DNA of 64,000 nucleotides from contig CAJKKQ010000006.1 in NCBI GenBank assembly GCA_905200545.1, positions 1-64,000 of the forward strand, given 5' to 3'. Source of the DNA: an uncultured Oscillibacter sp. Its GTDB lineage: Bacteria; Bacillota; Clostridia; Oscillospirales; Oscillospiraceae. The number at the start of each line of letters is the position of its first letter. Position 1 is the first letter of the stretch. Shown one piece after another: positions 44,141-53,489 of the stretch. The position numbers and the translations under genes are program-made. The notes under the pieces are model-generated. The model did not search any database and was not told where the DNA came from. It saw nothing but the letters and a program-made list of their open reading frames with translations.

Positions 44141-45721
44141 ATGGAGAGCTACCGTGTGCTGCTGGTGGACGACGAGGAGGATATCCGGGTGGGCATCAGC
44201 CGTAAGATCGACTGGGAGGGGCTGGGATACGCCCTGGTGGGCGAGGCGGAAAACGGCCGGGACGCCCTGGAGCTGGCGGAGTCCTTACAGCCCGACGTGG
44301 TGCTCACGGACATCAAGATGCCCTTTATGGACGGCCTGGAGCTGTGCCGCATCCTGACGGAGCGGCTGCCGGCGTCCAAATTCGTGGTCTTTTCCGGCTT
44401 TGACGATTTCGAGTACGCCAAGCAGGCTATTCAGATGAATGTCTCGGAGTATATCCTCAAGCCCATCAACGCCCCGGAGCTCACCGCCGTGCTGGAGCGG
44501 CTCCACAGCCAGCTGGACGCGGAGCGGGCGGAGCGCCGGGACGCCCAGCAGCTGCGGGAGCGGTATGAGGAGAGCCTCCCCCTGCTGCGCAGCCTCTTTC
44601 TCACCCGGCTGCTGGACGGCCGGGTGCCCCAGGAACGGGTGGCGGAGCTGTCGGAGCGCTATGACCTGGCCCTTACCGGCACCGCCTTTACCGCCGCGGT
44701 GGTCCACGTCAGCGGCGGGGACGGCAGTGAGCTGGAGACGCTTTCGGTTCAGCAGCTGCTGGAGGACAACCTGAACCCGGAGGGCTGCCGGTGCGTCCAG
44801 TTTTTGTACAACGATTCCGTGGCCCTGGTGGCCGGATTGGACAAGCCCGGGCATGTGTACAGCCTCATCGCCGGGCTCAACCGGGTGTGTACCCTGGCGG
44901 AGAGCTACCTGAAGCTGACGCTGACAGTGGGCGTGGGATCTCCCTGCGCCGTTTTGGAGGACCTGCCCCAGTCCGCCGCCGGCGCCCGCAGCGCCCTGGA
45001 GTACCGGGGCATGGTGGGCCGGGGCCAGGCCATCTATATCGGGGACCTGGAGCCCGGCGGCGGCGTGCCGCTGGTGTTTACGGAGAGCGATGAGCAGGAG
45101 CTCACCGGCGCCGTGAAGCTGGGGGGCGAGGCGGAGATCCGGGCGGTGCTGGACCGGCTGACGGAAAAGCTCCACGCGGCGGGTATTTCCCCCGCCCAGG
45201 TGCAGCTGTTTTTCCTGGAGGTCATCACCTGCCTTCTGAAGGTGGCCCGGGGGGCCGAGCTGGAGACGGAGGCGGTGTTCGGCTCCGGCTTCACAGGGCT
45301 TATGAAGGCCACGGATTTTGAATCCCCCGAGGCCCTGCGGGACTGGTGTTTGGACCGGTGTCTGCGGATCCAGACGCTGATCCGCAACCGCCGGACGGAT
45401 TCGGCGGGCCGCACTGTGGAAAAGGCCAAGGACTATATCCTCTCCCACTACGGAGACAGCGACCTCTCCGTGGAGGCTCTGTGCCGCCACCTGCACCTCT
45501 CCCCCACCTACTTCTCCACCCTCTTCAAGCGGGAGACGGGCATGAGCTTTACCGCCTACGTCACCGTGGTGCGCATGGACGCGGCGGCAGACGCCCTGCG
45601 GAACACGGAGGAGAAGACCTACCTCATCGCCCGCCGCTGCGGGTACGAGGATCCCAACTATTTCAGCTATGTCTTCAAGCGCCACTTCGGCGTCACCCCC
45701 ACCAAGTACCGGGCCGGATAA
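44141..45721 (+). CDS. YesN-type response regulator with AraC DNA-binding domain
   Basis: 526 residues. The receiver domain starts YRVLLVDDEEDIRVGISRKI, with the acceptor Asp in VVLTDIKMPFMDG and Lys in SEYILKPINAPEL. A middle region of about 270 residues follows. The C-terminal AraC double helix-turn-helix has YILSHYGDSDLSVEALCRHL, HLSPTYFSTLFKRETGMSFT and YEDPNYFSYVFKRHFGVTPT. AAAGGAGG precedes the ATG. It is the partner of the downstream YesM-type kinase and is the natural candidate to activate mglBAC and the gal genes. Confidence 0.94.
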   Translation: MESYRVLLVDDEEDIRVGISRKIDWEGLGYALVGEAENGRDALELAESLQPDVVLTDIKMPFMDGLELCRILTERLPASKFVVFSGFDDFEYAKQAIQMNVSEYILKPINAPELTAVLERLHSQLDAERAERRDAQQLRERYEESLPLLRSLFLTRLLDGRVPQERVAELSERYDLALTGTAFTAAVVHVSGGDGSELETLSVQQLLEDNLNPEGCRCVQFLYNDSVALVAGLDKPGHVYSLIAGLNRVCTLAESYLKLTLTVGVGSPCAVLEDLPQSAAGARSALEYRGMVGRGQAIYIGDLEPGGGVPLVFTESDEQELTGAVKLGGEAEIRAVLDRLTEKLHAAGISPAQVQLFFLEVITCLLKVARGAELETEAVFGSGFTGLMKATDFESPEALRDWCLDRCLRIQTLIRNRRTDSAGRTVEKAKDYILSHYGDSDLSVEALCRHLHLSPTYFSTLFKRETGMSFTAYVTVVRMDAAADALRNTEEKTYLIARRCGYEDPNYFSYVFKRHFGVTPTKYRAG

Positions 45722-45742
45722 GCCCCGGAGAGGAGGTTTCCC

Positions 45743-47575
45743 ATGGGAAAGCGGCTGAGCGGACTGCGCCAGCGCTGGAGCAGCGTCTACCGGCGCACCA
45801 GCATCCAGATGATCTTGTCGGCGTCCTTTACGGCGGTGGCCGTGCTGGGCATGCTCTTTATGGGATTGACCCTCTTTCTGCGCTTTTCCTCCTCCACCAA
45901 CGCCCAGCAGTCGGCGGCCAGCCAGCGGGTGCTCTCCCAGGTGAACGTCAGCCTGGACGGGTACCTGCGCAGCATGATGCGCATTTCCGACGCCGCCTAT
46001 TACCAGCTCATCAAGGACACGGACCTGGCGGAGGACGACCTCTCCGGCGCGCTGGACTTCCTCTATGAGAGCAGCCGGGACTCCCTGGTGTCCATCGCCG
46101 TCTTCTCGGCGGAGGGGGATCTCATTGCCGCCTCCCCCATGGCGCCCCTGAAAAATTCCGTCTCCCCCGAGCGGGAGGAGTGGTTTTGCTCCGCCATGGA
46201 CCGCATCGAGAACCTCCACTTCTCCACCCCCCATGTGCAGAACCTCTTTGAGGACCCGGACTACCGCTACCGCTGGGTGGTGTCCTTGAGCCGCTTTGTG
46301 GAGCTCACCCGGGGCGGCGCCATCGAGGGGGGCGTGCTGCTGGTGGACATGAGCTTTTCCGGCATCGAGCAGATCTGCAAGGACGTGGAGCTCTCGGACT
46401 CCGGCGGCTACCTCTATCTCATTGACGACAGCGGCGAGATCATCTACCATCCCCGCCAGCAGCTCATCTACGCGGGGCTTCTGGAGGAGAACAACCTGGA
46501 CGCCGCCTCCTACGCCGACGGCGTCCATTCGGAGACCTTCCAGGGCCAGCGGCGGCAGGTGGCCGTCAAGACCGTGGGCTACACCGGCTGGAAGCTGGTG
46601 GGCGTGGTGCCGGCGGAAAACCTGTGGAGCAACTACGGCCAGCTGGTGCTCTTCTTCCTCTTCATCGTGCTCTTCTCCGTCTTTTTGCTGGTGTTCGTGA
46701 ACCTGCGATTGTCCGAGTGGATCACCGCCCCGGTAAAGAAGCTGGACCGGGCCGTCAAGGAGCTGGAGGCCGGCAAGGAGCGGGTGGACTTCGACGTGGG
46801 CGGCCCCTACGAGGTGGAGCACCTGAGCCACTCCGTGCGCTCCATGGTCTCCACCCTGCGCCACCTGATGGATGACGTGGTGCGCCAGGAGGAGGAGAAG
46901 CGACGCAGCGAGCTGGATGTGCTCCAGTCCCAGATCAATCCCCACTTCCTCTATAACACCCTGGACTCCGTGGTGTGGATGACGGAGAACGGCCGCACCG
47001 ACGAGGCCACGGTGATGCTCACCGCCCTGGCCCGGTTCTTCCGGATCTCCCTGAGCCGGGGCAGCAACATCATCCCCATTGCCGATGAGCTGGAGCATGC
47101 CCGCCACTATCTCACCATCCAGAAGATGCGCTACAAGAACAAGTTCTCCGCCACCATTGAGGCCCGGGACGGCGTGGAGAAGCTCTACACCATCAAGCTC
47201 ATTGTCCAGCCCATCCTGGAAAACGCCATCTACCACGGCATGGCCTATGCCGACGGGGACGGCGAGATCACCATTGTGGCCCGCCGGGACGGGGACGATG
47301 TCATCATCGACGTCACCGACAACGGCCCCGGCATGCCGGAGGAGGTGGTGGAGCGGCTGCTGGATCCGCGGGAGCAGAAGGCTGCCCCCAGCAAGGGCGG
47401 CTCCGGCATCGGCTTCCGCAACGTCCACCAGCGCATCCGGCTCACCTTCGGGGAGCCCTACGGCCTCACCATCCGCAGTGAGCCCGATGCCGGCACCACG
47501 GTGCGCATCCGGTTGCCGGCCCTTACCGAGCCCCCGGGAGAGAAAAAGGAGGGAACGCCATGGGACGCAAAGTGA
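45743..47575 (+). CDS. YesM-type sensor histidine kinase
   Basis: 610 residues. A first helix at about 25-47 is followed by an external dCache-like sensing region (about 48-300) and a second helix (about 305-325, LVLFFLFIVLFSVFLLVFVN). Then come HAMP and the His_kinase motif QINPHFLYNTLDSVVWM. The ATPase contains QPILENAIYHGMA and DNGPGMPEE. It ends 16 bases inside the next gene, which encodes a sugar-binding protein, suggesting a binding-protein-assisted sensor. Confidence 0.93.
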   Translation: MGKRLSGLRQRWSSVYRRTSIQMILSASFTAVAVLGMLFMGLTLFLRFSSSTNAQQSAASQRVLSQVNVSLDGYLRSMMRISDAAYYQLIKDTDLAEDDLSGALDFLYESSRDSLVSIAVFSAEGDLIAASPMAPLKNSVSPEREEWFCSAMDRIENLHFSTPHVQNLFEDPDYRYRWVVSLSRFVELTRGGAIEGGVLLVDMSFSGIEQICKDVELSDSGGYLYLIDDSGEIIYHPRQQLIYAGLLEENNLDAASYADGVHSETFQGQRRQVAVKTVGYTGWKLVGVVPAENLWSNYGQLVLFFLFIVLFSVFLLVFVNLRLSEWITAPVKKLDRAVKELEAGKERVDFDVGGPYEVEHLSHSVRSMVSTLRHLMDDVVRQEEEKRRSELDVLQSQINPHFLYNTLDSVVWMTENGRTDEATVMLTALARFFRISLSRGSNIIPIADELEHARHYLTIQKMRYKNKFSATIEARDGVEKLYTIKLIVQPILENAIYHGMAYADGDGEITIVARRDGDDVIIDVTDNGPGMPEEVVERLLDPREQKAAPSKGGSGIGFRNVHQRIRLTFGEPYGLTIRSEPDAGTTVRIRLPALTEPPGEKKEGTPWDAK

Positions 47576-48513
47576 TGCTGCAGCTGGTGGTGCCCCTTTT
47601 GAGCCTGTGCGTGCTGTTTTTGCTTTTGACCATGGATCCCGTCCGTTCCCAGGGCCCTGCGGAGCTCTGGGAGGTGTCCGTCATCTTCCGGGACGCCGAC
47701 TCCACCGCCATGTCCGCCGCCCGGCAGGGCATGGAGCAGGCGGCGGTGGATATGGATGTGGAGCTGCGGCTGCTGAACCTCAGCGCCGACGGCCAGGCCG
47801 ACGAGCAGAGGGAGATCCTGGAGCGGGAGGTGGAAAACGGTGCCGACGGGGTGCTGCTGATCCCGGCAGACCGGGACGCCCTGGCCTCCGCTGTGAAAGA
47901 GGCCTCGGTGCCGGTGGTGACCATGGAGACGGATATGGCCGCCGACGGTGCCGCCGGCTATGTCAGCGTGGACAACACCGCTCTGGGGGAGGCCCTGGGC
48001 ACCATGACCCTCAACGGCGCGCCGGAGGGCTCCGCCGTGATTTTGGTGAACACCGCGCCGGAGGCCACCGGCATCTCCGACCGGGTGGAGGCCGCCGCCC
48101 GGGTGCTGGAGGGGGCGCAGCGCCGGGTGTATATCTGCTGTCCCGGCCAGGAGGGCGAGCTGGAGGAGGCCCTGGAGGCCACTGTGGAGAAGTGGTCGGC
48201 GTCGGCGGTGGTGGCCTTCGACACCTCCGCCCTGGAGCACGCCGCCCGGACCCTGGCCCAGCTGGAGGAGGCGCCGCTGCTCTACGGAGCCGGATCCAGC
48301 GCCGCCATTGCCGCCTATCTGGAGCAGGGCACCATCACCGCTGTGGCCGCCCGCAACGAATTTGCCGCCGGCTATCTGGCGGTGGAGATGCTGGTGAACG
48401 CCATCAACGGCACGGCCGGGCCCAGGGCGCAGCTGCTGGAGTTTTCCGTGGTGCGCAAGGAAACCATGTACGAACCGGAGCATGAGAAGCTCCTCTTCCC
48501 GGTGACCCGGTAA
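47560..48513 (+). CDS. Membrane-anchored sugar-binding (type I periplasmic-fold) protein
   Basis: 317 residues with an N-terminal hydrophobic anchor (about 5-25, VMLQLVVPLLSLCVLFLLLT) and no lipobox. The body has the LacI/RbsB-type fold: VSVIFRDADSTAMSAARQGM, ENGADGVLLIPADRDALAS, GYVSVDNTALGEALG, and ITAVAARNEFAAGYLAVEM near the C-terminus. Its start overlaps the kinase gene, a strong hint that it is the ligand-presenting partner of the kinase rather than an import receptor. Confidence 0.85.
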   Translation: MGRKVMLQLVVPLLSLCVLFLLLTMDPVRSQGPAELWEVSVIFRDADSTAMSAARQGMEQAAVDMDVELRLLNLSADGQADEQREILEREVENGADGVLLIPADRDALASAVKEASVPVVTMETDMAADGAAGYVSVDNTALGEALGTMTLNGAPEGSAVILVNTAPEATGISDRVEAAARVLEGAQRRVYICCPGQEGELEEALEATVEKWSASAVVAFDTSALEHAARTLAQLEEAPLLYGAGSSAAIAAYLEQGTITAVAARNEFAAGYLAVEMLVNAINGTAGPRAQLLEFSVVRKETMYEPEHEKLLFPVTR

Positions 48514-48530
48514 GGCAAAGGAGGTACGGG

Positions 48531-49568
48531 ATGAACAAGACCATCCGGCGGATCTTCGCCGGGAGTTTGCTTGCGGCGCTCCTTTTGGCCGGCTGCGGCC
48601 GGGAGAAGGAGACGCCCACCGTGCGCATCGGCGTGGCCCTCTACCAGCAGGAGGACACCTTTATCTCCACCGTGGTCCAGCAGCTGGAGCAGCTGGCCCG
48701 GGCGGAGGAACAGCGCCGGGGCATCAAGATCAACCTGAACCTGGCGGACGCCCGGTCCAGCCAGTCCGCCCAGAACGAGCAGGTGGACCGCTTTTTGCAG
48801 CAGGGCTATGACATGCTGTGCGTGAACCTGGTGGACCGCACCGCCGCCGCCGTCATCGTGGACAAGGCCCAGGCGGCGGACGTGCCGGTGGTCTTTTTCA
48901 ACCGGGAGCCGGTGGAGGAGGACCTGGCCCGCTGGGACCGGGCGTACTATGTGGGCTCTCCGGCGGCCACGGCGGGGACCCTCCAGGGTAAGATTGTCCT
49001 GGACGCCTGGCGGGAGGACCCAGCCTCCATCGACCGCAACGGTGACGGCGTGATCCAGTATGTGATGCTGGAGGGGGAGCCCGGCCACCAGGATGCCCTC
49101 ATGCGCACGGAGTACAGCGTCAAGGCGCTGATGACGGCGGCGGTCCCCGTGGAAAAGCTGGCCAACGACAACGCCAACTGGGAGCGGGGGCAGGCGTCGC
49201 TGCGGATGGAGCAGTGGCTCCGGGAGTTCGGGGACGCCATGGAGGTGGTCTTCGCCAACAACGACGATATGGCCCTGGGGGCCATCGACGCCTGTCTGGA
49301 CGCCGGGATGGAACAGGAGGACCTGCCCTTCATCGTGGGAGTGGACGCCACGCCGCCGGCGCTAGAGGCGGTGGCCCAGGGGACCCTGCAGGGCACCGTG
49401 CAGAACGACGCCGCCGGACAGGCGGAGCAGATCCTGGCCATCTGCTGCGCCGTCATGGACGGGAAGGATCCCGGCACCACGCTGAGTCTGGAGGACGGCA
49501 AGTACGCCTGGCTGGAATACACCACCGTCACGGCGGAGAACCTGGCGGAGTTCCTGCCGGAGGAATGA
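48531..49568 (+). CDS. Second galactose-type sugar-binding lipoprotein
   Basis: 345 residues with lipobox LLLAGCGREK (Cys at about residue 22). The fold matches MglB: VRIGVALYQQEDTFISTVVQ, QGYDMLCVNLVDRTAAAVIV, VVFFNREPVEED, a calcium-type loop DRNGDGVIQYVMLEG, VVFANNDDMALGAIDAC and VGVDATPPALEAVAQG. It is encoded next to the two-component genes and has no own permease, so it may deliver galactose signals to the kinase or serve MglAC as an alternative receptor. A terminator follows. Confidence 0.88.
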   Translation: MNKTIRRIFAGSLLAALLLAGCGREKETPTVRIGVALYQQEDTFISTVVQQLEQLARAEEQRRGIKINLNLADARSSQSAQNEQVDRFLQQGYDMLCVNLVDRTAAAVIVDKAQAADVPVVFFNREPVEEDLARWDRAYYVGSPAATAGTLQGKIVLDAWREDPASIDRNGDGVIQYVMLEGEPGHQDALMRTEYSVKALMTAAVPVEKLANDNANWERGQASLRMEQWLREFGDAMEVVFANNDDMALGAIDACLDAGMEQEDLPFIVGVDATPPALEAVAQGTLQGTVQNDAAGQAEQILAICCAVMDGKDPGTTLSLEDGKYAWLEYTTVTAENLAEFLPEE

Positions 49569-49574
49569 GCATGC

Positions 49575-49613
49575 AAAGAGGGAGAAGGCAAAAGCCTTCT
49601 CCCTCTCTTTTTT
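49575..49613. terminator. Terminator between the sugar-binding gene and the AraC regulator
   Basis: AAAGAGGGAGAAGGC / GCCTTCTCCCTCTCTTT with an AAAA loop and a T run on the plus strand; it also lies at the end of the convergent AraC gene. Confidence 0.85.
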
Positions 49614-49614
49614 G

Positions 49615-50460
49615 TTATGGCTGCCCGGTGCCCTGCTCCTTGGTTTTTCCATGGGCGGAGCGCCAGGCGGAGGGGCTCTCCCCCGTCTCCCGGCGGAAGG
49701 CCCGGGAGAAGTACAGGGGATCCTGGAACCCTACGGAGGCCGCCACCGCCCCGATGGGCAGGGCGCTGTGGCGCAGCAGCTCCCGGGCCCGCTGGATCCG
49801 GTAGCGGGTGAGGTAGTCCCCCGGGGAGCAGCCGAACTCCGATTGAAAGGCCCGGTAGAGGCAGCTGCGGCTGACGCCGGTGGCCCGGGCGGTCTCCTCC
49901 ACCCCCATGGGCCGGGAGTAGTTGCGCTGGATGTAGGCGGCCCCCCGGCGGGCATAGTCCGTCAGGGCCTCCCCGCCCCGGCGGGGCCCAGCGTCCATCA
50001 GCAGGCCCAGGGCCGCCTGGAGGTATCCCGCCATCCGCACGGCGCTGGGATAGTCGGTGCCCCGGGCCTTGTACACCTCCAGCAGCGCCTGGCGCAGCTG
50101 CTGGCCAGCCTGCACCACCGGAGCGCCGCCGGAAAAGGCGGTCTGAGCCAGCAGCAGCGGCGCGCTGGGGCCGGAGAAGCCCACCCAGTAGTACTCCCAG
50201 GGCTCCTCCTCATCCGCCTGATAGTATACCGGCTCCTCCGGCCGCACCAAAAAGGCCTCCCCCGCTTCGGGGACGAAAGTCCTGCCCGCCGTCTCGTAGG
50301 TGCCCCGGCCGGAGACGATGTAGTGAATCAGGTAGTGGTCCCGGATGCCGGGCCCCCAGCCGTACCCCGGCGGACACTTCTGAAATCCCGCGTTGTAGAC
50401 TACCAGCGGCAGCTCCGCCCGCTCCGGCGCCTTGAAGGAGTGCTTGAAATCCCGCGTCAC
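49615..50460 (-). CDS. AraC-family regulator with cupin-type sensing domain
   Basis: 281 residues from the GTG at 50460, preferred because GGGAGGGAAGG lies just upstream; an ATG at 50481 is possible. The N-terminal part is an AraC_binding cupin (IRDHYLIHYIVSGRGTYETA, VPEAGEAFLVRPEEPVYYQA). The C-terminal DNA-binding domain has VEETARATGVSRSCLYRAFQ, SEFGCSPGDYLTRYRIQRAR and SVGFQDPLYFSRAFRRETGE. It is divergent from galK and may control the gal genes in response to a sugar. Confidence 0.92.
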   Translation of the reverse strand: MTRDFKHSFKAPERAELPLVVYNAGFQKCPPGYGWGPGIRDHYLIHYIVSGRGTYETAGRTFVPEAGEAFLVRPEEPVYYQADEEEPWEYYWVGFSGPSAPLLLAQTAFSGGAPVVQAGQQLRQALLEVYKARGTDYPSAVRMAGYLQAALGLLMDAGPRRGGEALTDYARRGAAYIQRNYSRPMGVEETARATGVSRSCLYRAFQSEFGCSPGDYLTRYRIQRARELLRHSALPIGAVAASVGFQDPLYFSRAFRRETGESPSAWRSAHGKTKEQGTGQP

Positions 50461-50627
50461 GGCCCTTCCCTCCCCTTCCATAAAGTTCCTGTCTCCAGCA
50501 TACCCCAGCGTAAACGATTTTGCAACAAAAATCCATAAAACCGGCCACGCAAACACATGGTAATTTCCCCGCCGGGCTGGTAGGGTATGAATAGAATCAA
50601 AACGGATGCCACAAGGAGGTACTCCCT
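50461..50627. promoter_or_regulatory. Divergent control region between the AraC regulator and galK
   Basis: A 167-bp gap. GCGTAAACGATTTTGCAAC (about 50510-50528) shares the core (C)G.AAACG.T with the region upstream of mglB and could be a common operator. GGTATGAATAGAAT near 50584-50597 may contain the galK -10. AAGGAGG lies before the galK start. Assignments are tentative. Confidence 0.45.
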
Positions 50628-51908
50628 ATGGAACATGAGACCCTGGAAACCCGCCTGCGCGCCGGCGCCCTGGACGCGCAGCTGACCCGCCTTTACGGCG
50701 CCGAGGGCCTGGAGGCGGCCCGCAGCCGCTGCGCCTCCGTCATCTCCGGCTTCACCAAGACCTTTGAAAGCCTGCCCGAGGCCTTTTTCTCCGCCCCCGG
50801 CCGCACGGAGCTGGGGGGCAACCACACGGACCACCAGCACGGCCGGGTCCTGGCCGCCGGTGTGGACCTGGACATCCTGGCCGCCGTCTCCCCCAACCAG
50901 AGCGGCATGATCCGGGTGCAGTCCCAGGGGTATCCCCTGCTGGTGGTGGATCTCAAGGAGCTGACCCCCAAGGCCGGGGAGGAAAACACCTCCGCCGCCC
51001 TGATCCGGGGCGTGGCTGCCCGGATGGCTGCCCTGGGCTGCCCCCTGGAGGGTGTGGGCCTGGACGCCTACATGGTCTCCGATGTCCTGGGCGGCAGCGG
51101 CCTCTCCTCCTCCGCCGCCTTTGAGGTGCTGATGGGCACCATCCTCAATGAACTCTTCTGGAACGGCAAGTGCTCCGCTGTGGAGATCGCCCAGATCGGG
51201 CAGTACGCCGAGAACGTCTTCTTCGGCAAGCCCTGCGGATTGATGGACCAGACCGCCTCCTCCGTAGGCGGCGTGGTGGCCATCGACTTTGCCGATACCG
51301 CCGCCCCGGTGGTGGAGGCCATCGGCCTGGATCTCCACGCCCAGGGGTACGCCCTGTGCATCCTGGACTCCGGGGCCGATCACGCGGACCTCACCGGAGA
51401 GTACGCCGCCATCACCAATGAGCTCAAGGCCGTCTGCCGCCACTTCGGCAAGGAGTTTTTGCGTGAGGTTCCCGAGGCGGACTTTATCCGGGAGCTGCCC
51501 GCCCTCCGGCAGGAGGCCGGGGACCGGGCGGTGCTGCGGGCCTTCCACGTCTACGCCGAGAACCGCCGGGCCAAGGCGGAGGCCGATGCCCTGCGTGCCG
51601 GGGACTTTGATGGCTTCCTGACCCTGGTGCGGGAGTCCGGCCGCTCCTCCGCCATGTATCTCCAGAACGTGGTGCCCACCGGCCAGACGGACCGGCAGGA
51701 GCTGATGGTGACCATCGCCTTGTGCGAGAGCCTGCTGGGGGGCCGGGGCGCCGTCCGGGTCCACGGCGGCGGCTTCGGCGGCACCGCCCAGGCCTTTGTG
51801 CCCCTGGATCTGCTGGATTCCTTCAAGGCCGGCACCGAGGCGGTGCTGGGCAGCGGCAGCTGCCATGTGGTGACCATCCGTCCCGTGGGCGGCGTGGCAA
51901 TCAAGTGA
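50628..51908 (+). CDS. galK: Galactokinase
   Basis: Phosphorylates galactose to galactose-1-phosphate, the first Leloir step. The 426-residue GHMP kinase shows motif 1 as APGRTELGGNHTDHQHGR, motif 2 as LGGSGLSSSAAFEVLMG and motif 3 as VHGGGFGGTAQAFV. The catalytic Asp region is CGLMDQTASSVGG. AAGGAGG precedes the ATG. It is first of the gal operon; galT follows 10 bases later. Confidence 0.95.
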   Translation: MEHETLETRLRAGALDAQLTRLYGAEGLEAARSRCASVISGFTKTFESLPEAFFSAPGRTELGGNHTDHQHGRVLAAGVDLDILAAVSPNQSGMIRVQSQGYPLLVVDLKELTPKAGEENTSAALIRGVAARMAALGCPLEGVGLDAYMVSDVLGGSGLSSSAAFEVLMGTILNELFWNGKCSAVEIAQIGQYAENVFFGKPCGLMDQTASSVGGVVAIDFADTAAPVVEAIGLDLHAQGYALCILDSGADHADLTGEYAAITNELKAVCRHFGKEFLREVPEADFIRELPALRQEAGDRAVLRAFHVYAENRRAKAEADALRAGDFDGFLTLVRESGRSSAMYLQNVVPTGQTDRQELMVTIALCESLLGGRGAVRVHGGGFGGTAQAFVPLDLLDSFKAGTEAVLGSGSCHVVTIRPVGGVAIK

Positions 51909-51918
51909 GGTGTTGGAA

Positions 51919-53406
51919 ATGGTAAACGGATACATCGCGGCCCTGGCGGACTATGCCGTGGCCAAGGGATTGATTGAAGAAGCGGACCGCCCCTGGGCGG
52001 TGAACCGGCTGCTGGAAACCATGGGCCTTTCCAGCTACGAAGCGCCGGAGACGGTGCCCCAGGCCTCCCTGGAGGAGATTCTGACGGCGTTGGTGAACGA
52101 CGCTGTTGCCCGGGGCGTCATCGAGGACGGCATCGCCAGCCGGGACCTCTTCGACACCAAGCTCATGGGCGTCCTGACGCCCCGCCCCTCCCAGGTGATC
52201 GCCCGGTTCCATGAGAAGATGGCCCAGTCCCGGGAGGCTGCCACCGACTGGTTCTATTGCTTCTGCCAGGATGCGGACTACATCCGCCGCTACCGCATCG
52301 CCCGGGACGTCAAGTGGGTGACGGCCACGGAGTTCGGCGACCTGGACATCACCATCAACCTCTCCAAGCCGGAGAAGGATCCCCGGGCCATCGCCGCCGC
52401 CCGCTCCGCCGCCCAGACCAGCTATCCCAAGTGCCAGCTGTGCCGGGAGAACGAGGGCTACGCGGGACGGCTGGACCACCCCGCCCGGCAGAATCACCGC
52501 ATCATCCCCGTCACCATTGACGGGCAGGACTGGTTCTTCCAGTACAGCCCCTATGTCTACTATAACGAGCACTGCATCGTCTTCAACGGCCGTCACGTGC
52601 CCATGAAGATCGACCGCTCCGCTTTCCGCAAGCTCCTGGACTTCGTCATCCAGTTCCCCCACTATTTCGTGGGCTCCAACGCGGACCTGCCCATCGTGGG
52701 CGGCTCCATTTTGAGCCACGACCACTTCCAGGGCGGCCGCTACACCTTCGCCATGGAGAAGGCCCCGGTGGAGGAGCGCGTCACATTCCCGGGCTTTGCC
52801 GACGTGGAGGCGGGCATCGTCCGCTGGCCCATGTCCGTCATCCGCATCCGCTGCGCCGACGATACGCGCCTGGTGGACCTGGCGGAGAAGATCCTCACCG
52901 CCTGGCGGGGCTACTCCGATCCCGACGCCTTCATCTTCGCCGAGACCGACGGCGAGCCCCACAACACCATCACCCCCATCGCCCGCAAGCGGGGAGATAA
53001 ATATGAACTGGACCTGGTGCTGCGCAATAACATCACCACGGAGGAGTTCCCCCTGGGTGTGTTCCATCCCCATCCCGAGCTCCACCACATCAAAAAGGAG
53101 AACATCGGCCTCATCGAGGTCATGGGCCTTGCGGTACTGCCCTCCCGGCTGAAGAACGAGCTCAAGGAGCTGGCGGACGCCCTGGTGTCCGGCGCGGATC
53201 TCCGGGGTAGCGACGCCATCGCCAAGCACGCCGACTGGGCGGAGGAGCTCAAGACCCGGTACACCTTCACCGCCGACAATGTGGAGGGCATCCTCCAGGA
53301 CGAGGTGGGCAAGGTCTTTGCCCGGGTGCTCCAGGACGCAGGCGTCTACAAGTGCACGCCCGAGGGCCGGGCGGCTTTCCAAAAGTTCATCGCGTCCGTG
53401 CAGTAA
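51919..53406 (+). CDS. galT: Galactose-1-phosphate uridylyltransferase, class 2
   Basis: Transfers UMP between UDP-glucose and galactose-1-phosphate. The 495-residue protein is of the Firmicute class (GalT_N/GalT_C), with GSNADLPIVGGSILSHDHFQ, GVFHPHPELHHIKKENIGLI and NHRIIPVTIDGQDWFFQYS. The ATG at 51919 has GAGGTG six bases upstream; a GTG at 51910 is less likely. It lies between galK and galE. Confidence 0.95.
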   Translation: MVNGYIAALADYAVAKGLIEEADRPWAVNRLLETMGLSSYEAPETVPQASLEEILTALVNDAVARGVIEDGIASRDLFDTKLMGVLTPRPSQVIARFHEKMAQSREAATDWFYCFCQDADYIRRYRIARDVKWVTATEFGDLDITINLSKPEKDPRAIAAARSAAQTSYPKCQLCRENEGYAGRLDHPARQNHRIIPVTIDGQDWFFQYSPYVYYNEHCIVFNGRHVPMKIDRSAFRKLLDFVIQFPHYFVGSNADLPIVGGSILSHDHFQGGRYTFAMEKAPVEERVTFPGFADVEAGIVRWPMSVIRIRCADDTRLVDLAEKILTAWRGYSDPDAFIFAETDGEPHNTITPIARKRGDKYELDLVLRNNITTEEFPLGVFHPHPELHHIKKENIGLIEVMGLAVLPSRLKNELKELADALVSGADLRGSDAIAKHADWAEELKTRYTFTADNVEGILQDEVGKVFARVLQDAGVYKCTPEGRAAFQKFIASVQ

Positions 53407-53489
53407 GCAAACCGGGGAACGCCCCGGAATATCCATAAAATCCCGCTCCGCTGCGGCGGAGCCCACAAGTGACATAAGGAGGAACCGTT

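Noticed and set aside
44285..47428. A 1047-codon minus-strand frame
   Set aside because: Antisense to the YesN/YesM-type genes, with the same low-complexity composition and no ribosome site; both sense genes have complete domains.
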